DNA of 64,000 bases, taken from the NCBI GenBank assembly GCA_963764685.1, contig CAVXTT010000017.1:248001-312000 (forward strand). The letters run 5' to 3'. The notes under the pieces were generated by a model. It worked only from the letters and a program-made list of their open reading frames with translations. It was not told where the DNA came from and did no database searches. Positions 55,329 to 64,000 of this stretch are shown here, piece after piece (position 1 is the stretch's first letter; each line of letters starts with the position of its first letter). The position numbers and the translations under genes are program-made. This DNA comes from CAVXTT01 sp963764685 (GTDB lineage: Bacteria; Bacteroidota; Ignavibacteria; Ignavibacteriales; Ignavibacteriaceae).

Positions 55329-57309
55329 ATGATCGGGCTTAATCCCGGGGTACAGCAGATCGATGCAGTGCGAAGGCCAAAGCAATTCGCCGCCGAACAG
55401 CAGCAAAACCAAGACCTTACGCTCACGCAGGCGGTTCTCAACGCACTGCCTTACCCTGTGTATGTAGTGAACGCCAGGACCGCGCGATGGAACTGCTCAA
55501 CAATGCCGCCGCAGTATCCCCCCGCGAGCCCTACTGCCGAGCGATTCTATCCCAGATGGCGGCGGCAGAATGGCTTGAAACCGGTTCGCCCCTTGGGGAG
55601 CCCGAACGCACAAAGGGCCAACTGGTCTTCCACCACGTCGAGTACAACCCAGACGGCAGCTCCAGCAACTACGAAATCCCGGATCAGCCCCATCTTCGAT
55701 GAGACCGGTTGTCTGCAGCGGGTGGTCGGAATGCGATATCGATACCACCCCCCGTATTCGTGCCCAGCAGCAAGTCCTGGAAAGCGAGGCTCGCCTCCGG
55801 CAGGTCGTCGAATCGCTGCCGGTGGTGCTCTCTTCGCAGTAGCCCCGCATTCGTCCCGACGCTTCTGGTATGGAGCGGTTGAGGACATCCTCGGCTGTAC
55901 AGCCCAGGCTCTCATTGAGGACCCCGAGTTATTCGGCAGAATCGTCCATCCCGAAGACATCGCGAGGCTCCGACGCACGGCAGACGAAAGCATCGCCCGG
56001 AACCGCGGCTTTGAAACCGACTTTCGCATCGAGCACGTGAAGGAGCATCGAATCGTCTGGGTGCATTGCCGGACGGTGCCGATCCTGGATGAGGAAGGCA
56101 ACGTCGTTCGCGTCGTCGCATCCTTGTGGACAAGACCGAGGAGCGACGGATCGCCGATGAACGGGAACAGTTGGAAGCCCGCCTGCAGCAGACGCAGCGG
56201 CTCGAAGAGCCTCGGCGTGCTGGCCGGCGGAATCGCCCACGATTTCAACAACCTGCTGACCATCATCGGCGGCAACGCCCAGTTCCTGCGGGAGACTGCG
56301 GCCCTCGACGCCGCCCAGTCCAAGGCCCTCGGCCGACGTCGAGACCGCCACCCGCACCGCCGGCGACATGGTGCGGTCCCTGCAGGCCTTCAGCCGCCCG
56401 TCCAAGCCCCAGATGATCGTGTCGATGCCAACGTCTTGACACAGGATATCTACCGGTTTCTTCGGCGGCTGATGCCCGCGCGCATCGAGTTCCGGTTCCA
56501 GCCGCATGCGGTGGCCCTGCTACGTGGCCGCCGATCCCGGGCAGATCCAGCAGGTCCTGACGAATCTCTGCCTGAATGCTCGGGACGCGATCGCCGAGAC
56601 CGGCATCGATCTGGCGACCCGCACTCGTTACCGCCGACCAGTTGCCGCCGACCGTCCGCGGCCAGGCCGACCGGCCGGCTACGTGGAGATCGCGGTCGAC
56701 GACACCGGCGAGGGGATGGACGAGCAGACGCTACGGCGCGTCTTCGATCCCTTCTTCACCACCAAACCCAAGGACCAGGGCACGGGGCTCGGGCTGGCCA
56801 TCGTCTACCGCGATCGTTCAGGCCCATGGCGGGATGATCGACGTCGGTCAGCAACCCCGACAGGGCAGCCGGTTCCGGATCTTCCTGCCCCAGGTGCAGG
56901 CTCCGACACGTCGAGCGGGAGCCGCTGCCCGCTTGCACAACGGCACCGAGCACATCCTGGTCGTCGATGACGAGCCGATGATCGCCAGCCTGATCGGGAC
57001 GATCCTGGAGACCGCGGGTATCACGTGACCATGGCCCATCATCCCGCACGACGCCGTCGCGCTGGCCGCGAACGCCGACGTCCGGGTCAACCTGGCGGTC
57101 ATCGATTACGATCTGCCGGGGATGTCACGGCCCCGAGTGCCTCGCCGCCCTTGCGCCGCTGGCCCGATCTCAAGTGCGTCATGATCACCGGGCACCAGGT
57201 AGACGGTGTGGACCTGCAGGCGAACGCGACTGCTGACGAAGCCGTTCTCGCCCAGGCAATGCTCAAGCTCGTGCGAGAGATGCTCGATCGGACAATGAGA
57301 TTCCGGTAG
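55329..57309 (+). CDS. Hybrid sensor histidine kinase with C-terminal receiver, frameshifted
   Basis: PAS-type modules occupy the first third (AVLNALPYPVYVVNA; later ILGCTAQALIEDPELFGRIVHPEDI and FRIEHVKEHRIVWVH). The kinase core is LGVLAGGIAHDFNNLLTIIGG (phospho-His in AHDFNN). The HATPase part shows QVLTNLCLNARDAI, VDDTGEGMDEQTLRRVFDPF and GTGLGLAIVY. The receiver follows: HILVVDDEPMIASLIGTIL, VIDYDLPGMSGPECLA and CVMITGH. At least six shifts break it. It may signal to the regulator convergently encoded at 57416, but hybrid kinases often act through other partners. Confidence 0.85.
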
Positions 57310-57311
57310 AG

Positions 57312-57327
57312 CCGGCTCGCGAGCCGG
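57312..57327. terminator. GC-rich palindrome between convergent genes
   Basis: CCGGCTCGCGAGCCGG is a perfect 16-base palindrome starting three bases after the kinase stop. It lies between convergent genes, which suggests a transcription end, but there is no T run on either strand. Confidence 0.35.
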
Positions 57328-57415
57328 TGGAGACGAGCTCACAGGGTCCGCTTGGACGCAGGACGCACGCGGTCGAACGTCGGAGGACCAACCGGCCGTA
57401 CCACCGGTCCGTCGC

Positions 57416-58095
57416 TCACGGCTCGACCAGCCCCTCACGAATGGCATACCGCGCCAACTCCACGCGATCGTGAATGTCCAGCTTGGCCATCAGCGAAGCC
57501 TTCTGCTTGTCGGCCGTCTTGTAGCTGATGCCCAGGATGGTCGCGGCATCCTTGAGGCTGACGCCGCGGGCCAGCACCCGCAGCAACTCGCGCTCGCGCG
57601 GGCTCAGCGTGCCCAGCCGGCTCTTGGGCGGATTCTCGCAGCTTGATTTCGTCGCCGCGGATCACCAGCCGGCTCATCACCTCCGGCGAGTAGTGGACGC
57701 GGCCCTGGGCCACGTTGCGGATGGCCTCGGCCAGAGCCGGCCACGCCTTGGCTCTTGGAGACGAAGCCGTTGGCCTTGACCCGCAGGGCCTGCTCGAGAT
57801 GCTCGTCGTGCTCGTAGGCGGTGACCAGGATGAACTTGCGTCTCCGGCGCCCGCGAGCGGATGATCTGGATGGCATCGAAGCAACTCAGCCCGGGCATGT
57901 CGATGTCCATCAGCACCAGATCCGGCTTGAGCTCGAGCACCTTGGTGATGCCGTCGTCGGCGTCTTCGGCCACGCCCACGATCTCGAAGTCGCTCTGCCG
58001 TGAGAGGCTGTCGGCCAGGCTGTCACGCACCAGCCCGTGATCGTCGACGATCAAGCAGTTTGATGCACTGTCGGCACTGGCGTGAGTGTAGCCAT
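57416..58095 (-). CDS. NarL/FixJ family response regulator, frameshifted
   Basis: The start MATLTPVPTVHQT (ATG at 58095, AGGGAGG six bases upstream) is followed after one shift by LIVDDHGLVRDSLADSL and the phospho-Asp in LVLMDIDMPGLSCFDA. A further shift leads to ILVTAYEHDEHLEQAL and the Lys motif in FVSKSQG. The C-terminal LuxR helix-turn-helix reads GVSLKDAATILGISYKTADK with KASLMAKLDIHDRVELARYA, ending at 57416. At least three shifts are present. It is convergent with the hybrid kinase gene. Confidence 0.87.
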
Positions 58096-58199
58096 GTACA
58101 CCTCCCTGGCCACAGAAAGATGAGGATGTGAACGATGCGAATTGTAACAGCGCACCGCTCCGCCACGGTCACGCAAGCCAACATCTGCACGAGGTGCAC

Positions 58200-59381
58200 G
58201 ACGAAAGGACATTCCAGAGGTTCACATGCGTAGCACTTACCGTCGATCGCTCGCGCCCAAGCGGTCGCATCCCAGATCGGAAGCGTCCATCCGCCTCCAC
58301 ATCACCCTCGACGATGCCGCGCCGAGCCCAGAGCCGAACATCTCGCCCAGCTGGCACGGCAGTCCGTCAGACAGCAGACCGCTGCATTCCTTCGGCAATC
58401 GCTTCAGCGGAACCCGCGCTCGACGAGCAACCCGGTCTCTCCGTCGCGGATCAGATCGCGGTTCCCGGGCACATTGGTCGCCACGATGGGCAGGCCGGCC
58501 GCCATCGCTTCCAGCAGCGAGTTCGGCAACCCTTCGGTTCGCGAACAGAAGACGAACAGATCGGCCGCCCTCAGCAGACTCGGCACATCCGATCGCTGGC
58601 CCAACAGCAGGACGCGCTCCTGCAGCCCATTCTCGCACGATCAGCCGCTCGACCGTCGGCCGGTACGGGCCGTCGCCCACGAGCACCAGCTTGAATCGGA
58701 TCGATCCGGGCCAGCCTTGCGGCAGGCGGCCAGCATCTCCTCGAACCCCTTGATCGGGTCCAGCCGGCCCGTCCACAGGACAAGTTCTCCTCCGGCGCGA
58801 CACCCAAGCTGGCACGGTCGGCGGGCGCGGCCGCGGCGATGGCCTGCGTGTCCACCGCCCCCCACTCGCATCGCAGCCGCTGCCGCGGGATGCGCGCTCT
58901 CCGATGCAGATGCTCGAGCACCGACGGCGAGTTGGCGATCTCGCACCGGCACAGCCGGCACGTGAGCCTGTCCACCGAGCAGGTGCCACGCGCCGCTCGA
59001 CCTCGACCGTCTGAATCTCGCAGAGGATTCGCGAGGCCGGAACGCCGGCCAGCGGCCCGACCAGCCGTGCCGCGATATTGGCATGGAACAAGCAGGGCGT
59101 GCAGGATGTCGGGCGGGTCGCTCAGCAGAAATCGCCACAGCCGGCCCAGGGCCCGCCAGTCCCGCGCCGACCGCGCCCCGCAGGCCAGCACCGGAATCCC
59201 GGCCGCCCGCAGTTGCTCGCCCACCGGCCCCTCGTCGGCCAGCGAGATGACCTTGATCTCGAACTCGATGCGGGATCGAGCCGCGTCGCCAGGCGGTACA
59301 GGTGCAGCGGCACCCCGCCCACCTTCAGGTCGGTGATCAGGTAGGTGAGCCTGATTCGTCTGTGGCCCGGCCGGCTGCCAT
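58200..59381 (-). CDS. Family 4 glycosyltransferase, frameshifted
   Basis: The N-terminus reads LTYLITDLKVGGVPLHLYRL, then FEIKVISLADEGPVGEQL and ILHALLVPCQYRGT. The middle has IANSPSVLEHL and a VLWTGRLDPIKGFEE-type donor-domain start (seen as LVLWTGRLDPIKGFEEMLAA). The end has PSLLRAADLFVFCSRTEGLP, NSLLEAMAAGLPIVATNVPG and IRDGETGLLVERG, the classical GT4 donor site. Many shifts occur, and the end near 58200 is approximate. The likely start is the ATG at 59381, 13 bases after the probable murQ stop. The substrate is unknown. Confidence 0.82.
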
Positions 59382-59393
59382 CGCACGACAAGC

Positions 59394-60313
59394 CTACGCC
59401 TGCGGATGGGTTCTCGATCACCGCCCGCACGTTCCCGCCGTGCTCCTCCAGCAGCGCCTCGGCCTGCCTCGCGCCTGACTTGCCGAAGGTGCATGACGAT
59501 GGCGGTCTTGACCCGGCCGTTGGCGGCGTGCAGCAGTTCAATGCCCTGCTCGCGGCTCACGCCGGTCACGCAGGGCGATCATGCGGCCGCCGCGGTCGAC
59601 GAGCTTGCGGTTCGCGTACGCGTTCACGTCCACCATCAGGTTCTCGTAGACCTTGCCGATCTGCACCATCGACAAGCGTCGTGACCATGTTGAGCACCAG
59701 CTTGGTGGCCGTGCCCGCCTTCATCCGCGTCGAACCGGTGATGACCTCCGGGCCCGGTCAGCACCCGGATGGAGACATCCGCCTCGTCCGGGCACTGCTC
59801 CTCCGGCACGCAGGCGAAGAACACCGTCTTGGCCCCGCGTTGCTTGGCGCAGGCGATCGCACCGTGCACGTAGGGCGTCGTGCCGCCGGTGGCGATGCCG
59901 AACACGACGTCGTTCGGCGCCGACGTTCCGCTCGTCGATGGCCGCCGCTCCCGCCTCGCTCGCTGTCCTCGGCCCCTTCGACGGAGCGGAACATGGCCTC
60001 GCGGCCGCCGGCGATGATGCCCTGGACCATCTCCGGCGGCGTCAGGAACGTCGGCGGACACTCGGAGGCGTCCACCACGCCCAGCCGCCCGCTCGTCCCC
60101 GCCCCGACGTAGATCAGCCGGCCGCCGGCCCGAAACGCCGCCACCACCAGTTCGATGGCCGCGACGATGTCCGGCTTGGCCGCCGCGACCGCCGCCGGAA
60201 TGGTCGCATCCTCGGCGTTGATCGACGTCGAAGCCTTCGGCGATCGACATGCGATCGATCGTCATCGAGCGCGAGTTACGCTGCTCGGTCAACAAATGCC
60301 CACGATCCTGCAT
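59394..60313 (-). CDS. murQ: N-acetylmuramic acid 6-phosphate etherase (MurQ), frameshifted
   Basis: MurQ cleaves the lactyl ether of MurNAc-6-phosphate to give GlcNAc-6-phosphate and lactate in cell wall recycling. The start is MQDRGHLLTEQRNSRSMTID. The SIS-domain motif is GGRLIYVGAGTSGRLGVVDA, followed by SECPPTFLTPPEMVQGIIAG, NDVVFGIATGGTTPYVHGAI and VFFACVPEEQC. The C-terminal region has HAANGRVKTAIVMHLR and EALLEEHGGNVRAVIENPS, with a TAG at 59394-59396 reached after one shift. At least five shifts are present. It lies between the thiD and glycosyltransferase genes on the same strand. Confidence 0.9.
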
Positions 60314-60439
60314 ACAACAAGCTCCAACGCCAGTAAGTCCGGAAGCGAGACAACGACGGTGTGGGTAATGTAGCGGCGAGACTTGCGTTGTCGATGAAGC
60401 GAAGATCGGAAGGACAACCTGGAATCTGCGGATTGCAGG

Positions 60440-61229
60440 TGGGCGGCACGTCGACGTGCAGGTTGGTCGGTCCGCGGCCGCGGCCCAGGCACGGGTTGTT
60501 GCGGATGGCCTGGGTCACGAACGTCTTGGCCCCGCTCGATGGCGGTCTTGAGATCCTCGCCGCGGGCGAGCCGGGCGGTGATCGCGGCCGAGAAGACGCA
60601 GCCGCTGCCGTGCGTGTTCTGGGTCGGGATGCGCTGACCGGGGAAGCGGTAGATCTCCCCGTCGCTGTACAGCACGTCGGTGGCGTCGTCCTGTCAGATG
60701 GCCCGCCCTTGACCAGCACGTGCCGCGGGCCCATCTGCGCGATGGCGGCCGCCGCCTTCTCCATCGACGCCTGGTCCTCGACGCTCATCTCGGCCAGCAC
60801 GGCCGCCTCGAGCGAGTTCGGCGTGACCAGGTACGCGTGCGGCAGCAGCTTGGATCGCATGACCTGGGCGGCGTCGTGGTCCAGCAGGGCCAGCCCGTGC
60901 TTGCTGATCATCACCGGGTCGACGACCAGCGGAAAGCTGCAGCCGGCCAGCCGCTCGGCCACGGCCTCGATGACCGCGGCCGTGCCCAGTGCCCCGGTCT
61001 TGGCCGCCTGAGGCGGAATGTCGGCCAGGACGGCGTCAAGCTGGGCCAGCACGAATCGCGGCTCGAGTGTCTCGACCGCGATCACGGTCTGCGTGTTCTG
61101 CACCGTGAACAGGGTCACGACGGTCGTGCCGTAGACGCCGTGCTGGTGAAACGCCTTCAGATCGGCCTGCAGGCCCGCCCCGCCTGAGGGATCCGAGCCG
61201 GCAATAGTCATGGCGACGAGGTTGGACAT
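60440..61229 (-). CDS. thiD: Hydroxymethylpyrimidine/phosphomethylpyrimidine kinase (ThiD), frameshifted
   Basis: ThiD phosphorylates HMP and HMP-phosphate for thiamine synthesis. The N-terminal 180 residues are clean: MTIAGSDPSGGAGLQADLKA, HGVYGTTVVTLFTVQNTQTV, PLVVDPVMISKHGLALLD, LVTPNSLEAAVLA and MGPRHVLVKGG. After a shift near 60,685, NTHGSGCVFSAAITARLARG gives the anion-hole region, and another shift near 60,530 yields AKTFVTQAIRNN. The continuous frame runs on to 60276 over the murQ start, so I place the true end near 60440 (approximate). Confidence 0.9.
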
Positions 61230-61329
61230 CTCTACGTTCTACTCGATTACCGCGGGAATGGCCCTGAAAGGCCGTGAGGAAACCAAGTTCAGCCGGGGCA
61301 AACGACGGGGGTAGCCGTCGGAGGTTTAT

Positions 61330-61365
61330 GTTACCGGACCCAGGCTGTCCGATCAAGCCCACGGC
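61330..61365 (+). repeat. Direct repeat copy 1 (GTTA-CGGACC-GGCTGT-GATCAAGCC)
   Basis: This copy shares about 28 of 36 positions with 61578-61613, including the blocks CGGACC, GGCTGT and GATCAAGCC in the same order and spacing. The copies start 248 bases apart. The meaning is unknown; a dispersed intergenic repeat is one possibility. Confidence 0.5.
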
Positions 61366-61577
61366 ACTGGAGCATCAATCGAACCATTGCCCGCCAATGT
61401 CGACGGCTGGGCCGGCAAAAGGCCAGGATGAGGCCGCGTAGAGAGCCCCCGGATCCCCGCGGCCCCGTCACCTCTCTGCCCAGTCGAGCCAGCTTGATTG
61501 ACTCGCCATCCGGGATGACTTCGATCGTCGGGTCCGTCCGGATCGAGTCAATGACAATTATGACTGCCGCGGGTCGT

Positions 61578-61613
61578 GTTAGCGGACCGGGGCTGTTGGA
61601 TCAAGCCGAGCGC
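61578..61613 (+). repeat. Direct repeat copy 2 (GTTA-CGGACC-GGCTGT-GATCAAGCC)
   Basis: This is the second copy of the repeat described at 61330, with substitutions at about eight positions and no gaps. Confidence 0.5.
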
Positions 61614-61877
61614 GATAGATCATTATCTGGCGTCGTTTAGAGGCAAAGAGGAGGCGACAGACGAACCACCATGAACTCCGGCCCGGCCGACCCGACCTGT
61701 CCAAAGGTGGCCGTGCTGAGTTTTATATCGTACGAGACACATGAGACGAGTTCGCTGTTGTCTCTTAAGACGGTGCGGGACGAGAGGCAGCTTTCACCTC
61801 TCTGCGGTAAGCAGTGACATTCGAGACAAGTCGGTGGGTGGTACCGGTTTCTTGCCGGCCCACGAAAGGAGCCTGAC

Positions 61878-63378
61878 ATGAAGCCGATGCTCTCTGCTGT
61901 CCTGGTCGTGTTGACTGTTCCAATGACGACGTTCGGTGCGACGATGTCGGTCACGGTGAACGGGGCGGCTGGCCGTGACGGCCTCGCCCGGCCAGACCTT
62001 GGTGGTGGACCTGCGCCTGAGCGACCTCGCGACCGGCGCTGGTCGGCTTTGAAGCCAGCCTTTACGACCTGGGCAACACCGGCAAGCTCTCCATCGTCGG
62101 TGCGACGGCATCGGATGCCCGCACCTGGGGGGCAACCTTCAACACCGCCGCCGGCGACATGCCTTTCGAACGCGGATGTTCGAGGCCGGCTGAACCCCAC
62201 GAGCAGAGACCTGGGCTGCATTGCCATGTCGCCAGAGTGGCTACGGGCCAGGCTTGTATCCGTCGATCGTGGAGAGCGTCAAAGTGCTGGTCGCCTCTTC
62301 GGCGACCGCCGGTAACACGCTCACGATCCGCTTGAGCGATCTGTTTCTGGTGGACGTCAACTTCGTCCCGATCCCGGTCACTGCCGGGGCCGACTTGACG
62401 ATCACCGTGATCCCCAATCAAGAGCCGGATGCCGATGGCGACGGCGTGCCCGACGCGAAGGACAACTGTCCGGAGCAAGCCGAACCCGGACCAGGCCGAC
62501 ACCGACTCCGACGGCATCGGCGACGCCTGCGACGCCTGCCCGAACGATCCACTGAACGATGCGGATCATGACGGCCTCTGTGGCGATCAGGATGCCTGCC
62601 CGAACGACCCGTTGAACAATGTGGACCACGACGGCATCTGCGGGGACCAGGATGCCTGCCCGAACGACCCGCTGAATGATGCGGACCACGACGGCATCTG
62701 CGGCGATCAGGATGCGTGTCCGAACGATCCGCTGAACGACGCGGATCATGACGGCATCTGCGGCGATCAGGATGCCTGCCCGAACGACCCGCTGAACGAT
62801 GCGGACCACGACGGCATCTGTGGGGACCAGGATGCGTGTCCGAACGATCCGCTGAACGACGTGGACCAGGATGGCATCTGTGGTGATCAGGATGCGTGCC
62901 CGAACGATCCGCTGAACGATGCGGACCACGACGGCCTCTGCGGCGATCAGGATGCCTGCCCGACGTCCGATACATCGGCGACGATCATCATCGATGGTTG
63001 CGATACCGGAGTTGCCAATAAGCCGCTTGCTGGCGGCTGCACCATGGCGGACGAGATCGCCAAGCTTGCCGCAGACGGGCGGCCACGTGTCCCATCTGAT
63101 CAACGAATGGAAGAAGGCCGGCTTGATCACGAACAAGGAGAAGAATCGCATCCAGGACTGCGCCGCCAGTGCCGCCACCTCCACGCCCGCCTGCCACAAC
63201 GGCGCCGCCTGGGAAGATGAAAGAAACACAGACGGTTCAGACATCGACCGAGTCAGACGTGTCCACCGAGGCCTTGCTCCGAGCCTCGGCCCGGGCTGCG
63301 GAGCGGGCATCGCCGGAGGCAGCTCTGCTCAGTCTGGCGGGCCTCGTCCTGCTGTGCGGACGCCGGCAGGGACATTGA
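61878..63378 (+). CDS. Secreted protein with thrombospondin type 3 repeats, frameshifted
   Basis: A signal peptide (MKPMLSAVLVVLTVPMTTFG) is followed by a beta-sandwich-like domain read in pieces across frames (SPGQTLVVDLRLSDLATGA, FEASLYDLGNTGKLSIVGAT, VLVASSATAGNTLTIRLSDL). Seven near-identical 20-residue calcium-binding repeats follow (DACPNDPLNDADHDGICGDQ type; 62531-62950). After them come CTMADEIAKLAA and HVSHLINEWKKAGLITNKEK with IQDCAASA. The end, in another frame, is a hydrophobic stretch SPEAALLSLAGLVLLCGRR that could be a sorting or membrane anchor. At least four shifts occur outside the repeats. A cell-surface or secreted adhesive role is inference. Confidence 0.78.
62531..62970 (+). 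repeat. 60-base tandem repeat (seven full units) encoding thrombospondin type 3 motifs
   Basis: The units start at 62531 and every 60 bases after that, with a partial eighth at 62951. Each encodes DACPNDPLN-D/N-x-DHDG-I/L-CGDQ with the Asp and Cys spacing of calcium-binding thrombospondin type 3 repeats. Units differ at only a few positions, which suggests recent expansion or gene conversion. All units stay in frame, unlike the flanking sequence. Confidence 0.9.
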
Positions 63379-63433
63379 GCATATTCCCTGGTCCGCATCG
63401 TTGTTTGTCATCCGTTGTCGGTTGTCCGCCGCT

Positions 63434-63475
63434 GGGTCCGTGGCCACGCTTATCCGTGGCCACGGACCCGATTCT
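63434..63475 (+). terminator. Strong hairpin terminator after the thrombospondin-repeat gene
   Basis: A perfect 15-base stem (GGGTCCGTGGCCACG / CGTGGCCACGGACCC) with a 6-base loop is followed by GATTCTTT. It lies 56 bases after the probable stop at 63378. Confidence 0.8.
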
Positions 63476-63607
63476 TTGAACTAAGGTAGTCCAATATATG
63501 ATCCCTCTAAAAGATACCCGCAGGCCGTCAGCCGATACGATACCAGCCCGGCCGCTGAGCATCGGTCGTTCGGCCCCGAAGCCGTTCTTTGCGGCAGAGA
63601 GGTACAA

Positions 63608-64000
63608 ATGGCGACATGGCGGCATGAACTCGTTGACCCGCCGGCGGATCCGCGAGCCCGCACACTGTGGTTGCAGCATGGTGCCGGCTTCATCGTCTTT
63701 GAGGATGTTCGACGCTACGCGATGGAGAGGATCGACCCCACGCTCACAGCGCGAAGCGCGTGCCGCGGTTCAGAAGGGTATCGACGACGCGGTGTACGGG
63801 CTCATGATGATTATCGACGGTGTAACCGGCAGCCTCTCGAACGCGAGCCATACCGTCTACATCGACTTCATCGTCCGCCTCGCAACACGCGGCAATTCGA
63901 AAAACGGCGGTGTGCAATCAGAGGTACGACCTGCGAAAAGGTGACGGAATGTGCATGGGATACCACGACTGGCTCGAAGGTGATTTCGGGAGGAATCCAG
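63608..64000 (+). CDS. Conserved hypothetical protein, partial at the window edge, frameshifted
   Basis: From the ATG at 63608 (GAGAGG six bases upstream) the frame reads MATWRHELVDPPADPRA, TLWLQHGAGFIVFEDVRRYA and MERIDPTLTA. After a shift near 63,755 it continues ARAAVQKGIDDAVYGLMMII, DGVTGSLSNASHTVYIDFIV. Another shift near 63,930 leads to RKGDGMCMGYHDWLEGDF at the edge. Coding character is clear across frames. I do not recognise a named family or a catalytic motif, and no function is claimed. The C-terminus is outside the window. Confidence 0.6.
   Translation, partial: MATWRHELVDPPADPRARTLWLQHGAGFIVFEDVRRYAMERIDPTLTARSACRGSEGYRRRGVRAHDDYRRCNRQPLEREPYRLHRLHRPPRNTRQFEKRRCAIRGTTCEKVTECAWDTTTGSKVISGGIQ

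Larger units (their letters stand above)
61230..61877. other. Non-coding stretch with a diverged direct repeat
   Basis: This 648-base region lies between divergent genes. It holds two ~36-base copies of a related sequence (61330-61365 and 61578-61613) but no convincing open frame. The end has a good ribosome site (GAAAGGAG) for the gene at 61878. Confidence 0.5.

Noticed and set aside
62531..62970. CRISPR array
   Set aside because: The units are contiguous 60-base coding repeats without variable spacers.
48650..64000. The GC-rich part as a genomic island or mobile element in the AT-rich genome
   Set aside because: It carries core division, wall and cofactor genes in normal planctomycete-like order, with no integrase, att site, tRNA or transposase at the join; a chimeric contig explains it better.

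Overview
The window looks like two unrelated genomes joined at about position 48,650. The first part (1 to ~48,645) is AT-rich and gene-dense, with mostly intact frames. Its content suggests a member of the Ignavibacteria or a nearby Bacteroidetes/Chlorobi-group lineage: type IX secretion (T9SS) C-terminal sorting domains, N-terminal lipoboxes, DUF4159/DUF4175-type proteins and many PAS-containing sensors. The second part (~48,655 to 64,000) is strongly GC-rich, and nearly every gene in it is broken by single-base shifts. It carries a planctomycete-like division and cell wall cluster with a LysM protein inside it, and a thrombospondin type 3 repeat protein. The join cuts a family B DNA polymerase on one side and murE on the other. 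I read it as a chimeric assembly, not a natural island.

Layout of the AT-rich part: pseudopilin-like genes on the minus strand (1-1109); aconitase (1784-4045) convergent with a GT-C type membrane glycosyltransferase; a DUF4159/DUF4175-like pair (6292-10382); a cation diffusion facilitator; an NtrC-type regulator, STAS protein and response-regulator phosphatase operon (11505-14807); release factor 1; and a PAS histidine kinase with a second NtrC-type regulator (16186-20119). A large exopolysaccharide region follows (20286-38573). It contains two paralogous lipoproteins, a CheW-like protein, sugar-nucleotide enzymes for a 2,3-diamino sugar, a priming sugar transferase, Wza-, Wzc-, Wzx- and Wzy-like proteins, a polysaccharide deacetylase-like protein and three family 4 glycosyltransferases. 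Three parallel beta-helix secreted proteins follow on the minus strand (38580-43965), then a NarL-type two-component set (44171-46803) and the truncated DNA polymerase.

The regulation visible in the sequence is the most interesting part. Both lipoprotein genes and the cheW-like gene are preceded by a -24/-12 element of sigma-54 type (TGGCAT-N5-TTG or close to it). Each also has a shared 19-base element centred on TTGAACT, 48 to 67 bases further upstream. The best copy is a perfect palindrome 45 bases downstream of the second NtrC-type regulator gene. This points to a small sigma-54 regulon that ties the PAS kinase/regulator pair to the cell-surface polysaccharide programme. Separately, three of the longest non-coding stretches (around 1420-1490, 5871-5955 and 42186-42287) hold arrays with a period of about 11 bases, each with a different unit. 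Two of them are arranged as inverted halves.

Layout of the GC-rich part: on the minus strand, mraZ - rsmH - LysM protein - ftsL - ftsI - murE (55026 down to the join). A hybrid histidine kinase on the plus strand (55329-57309) converges with a NarL-type regulator (57416-58095). Then come a family 4 glycosyltransferase, murQ and thiD on the minus strand. A secreted protein with seven 60-base thrombospondin type 3 units (61878-63378) and a partial conserved hypothetical gene at the right edge complete the window. No rRNA, tRNA, CRISPR array or insertion sequence was recognised.
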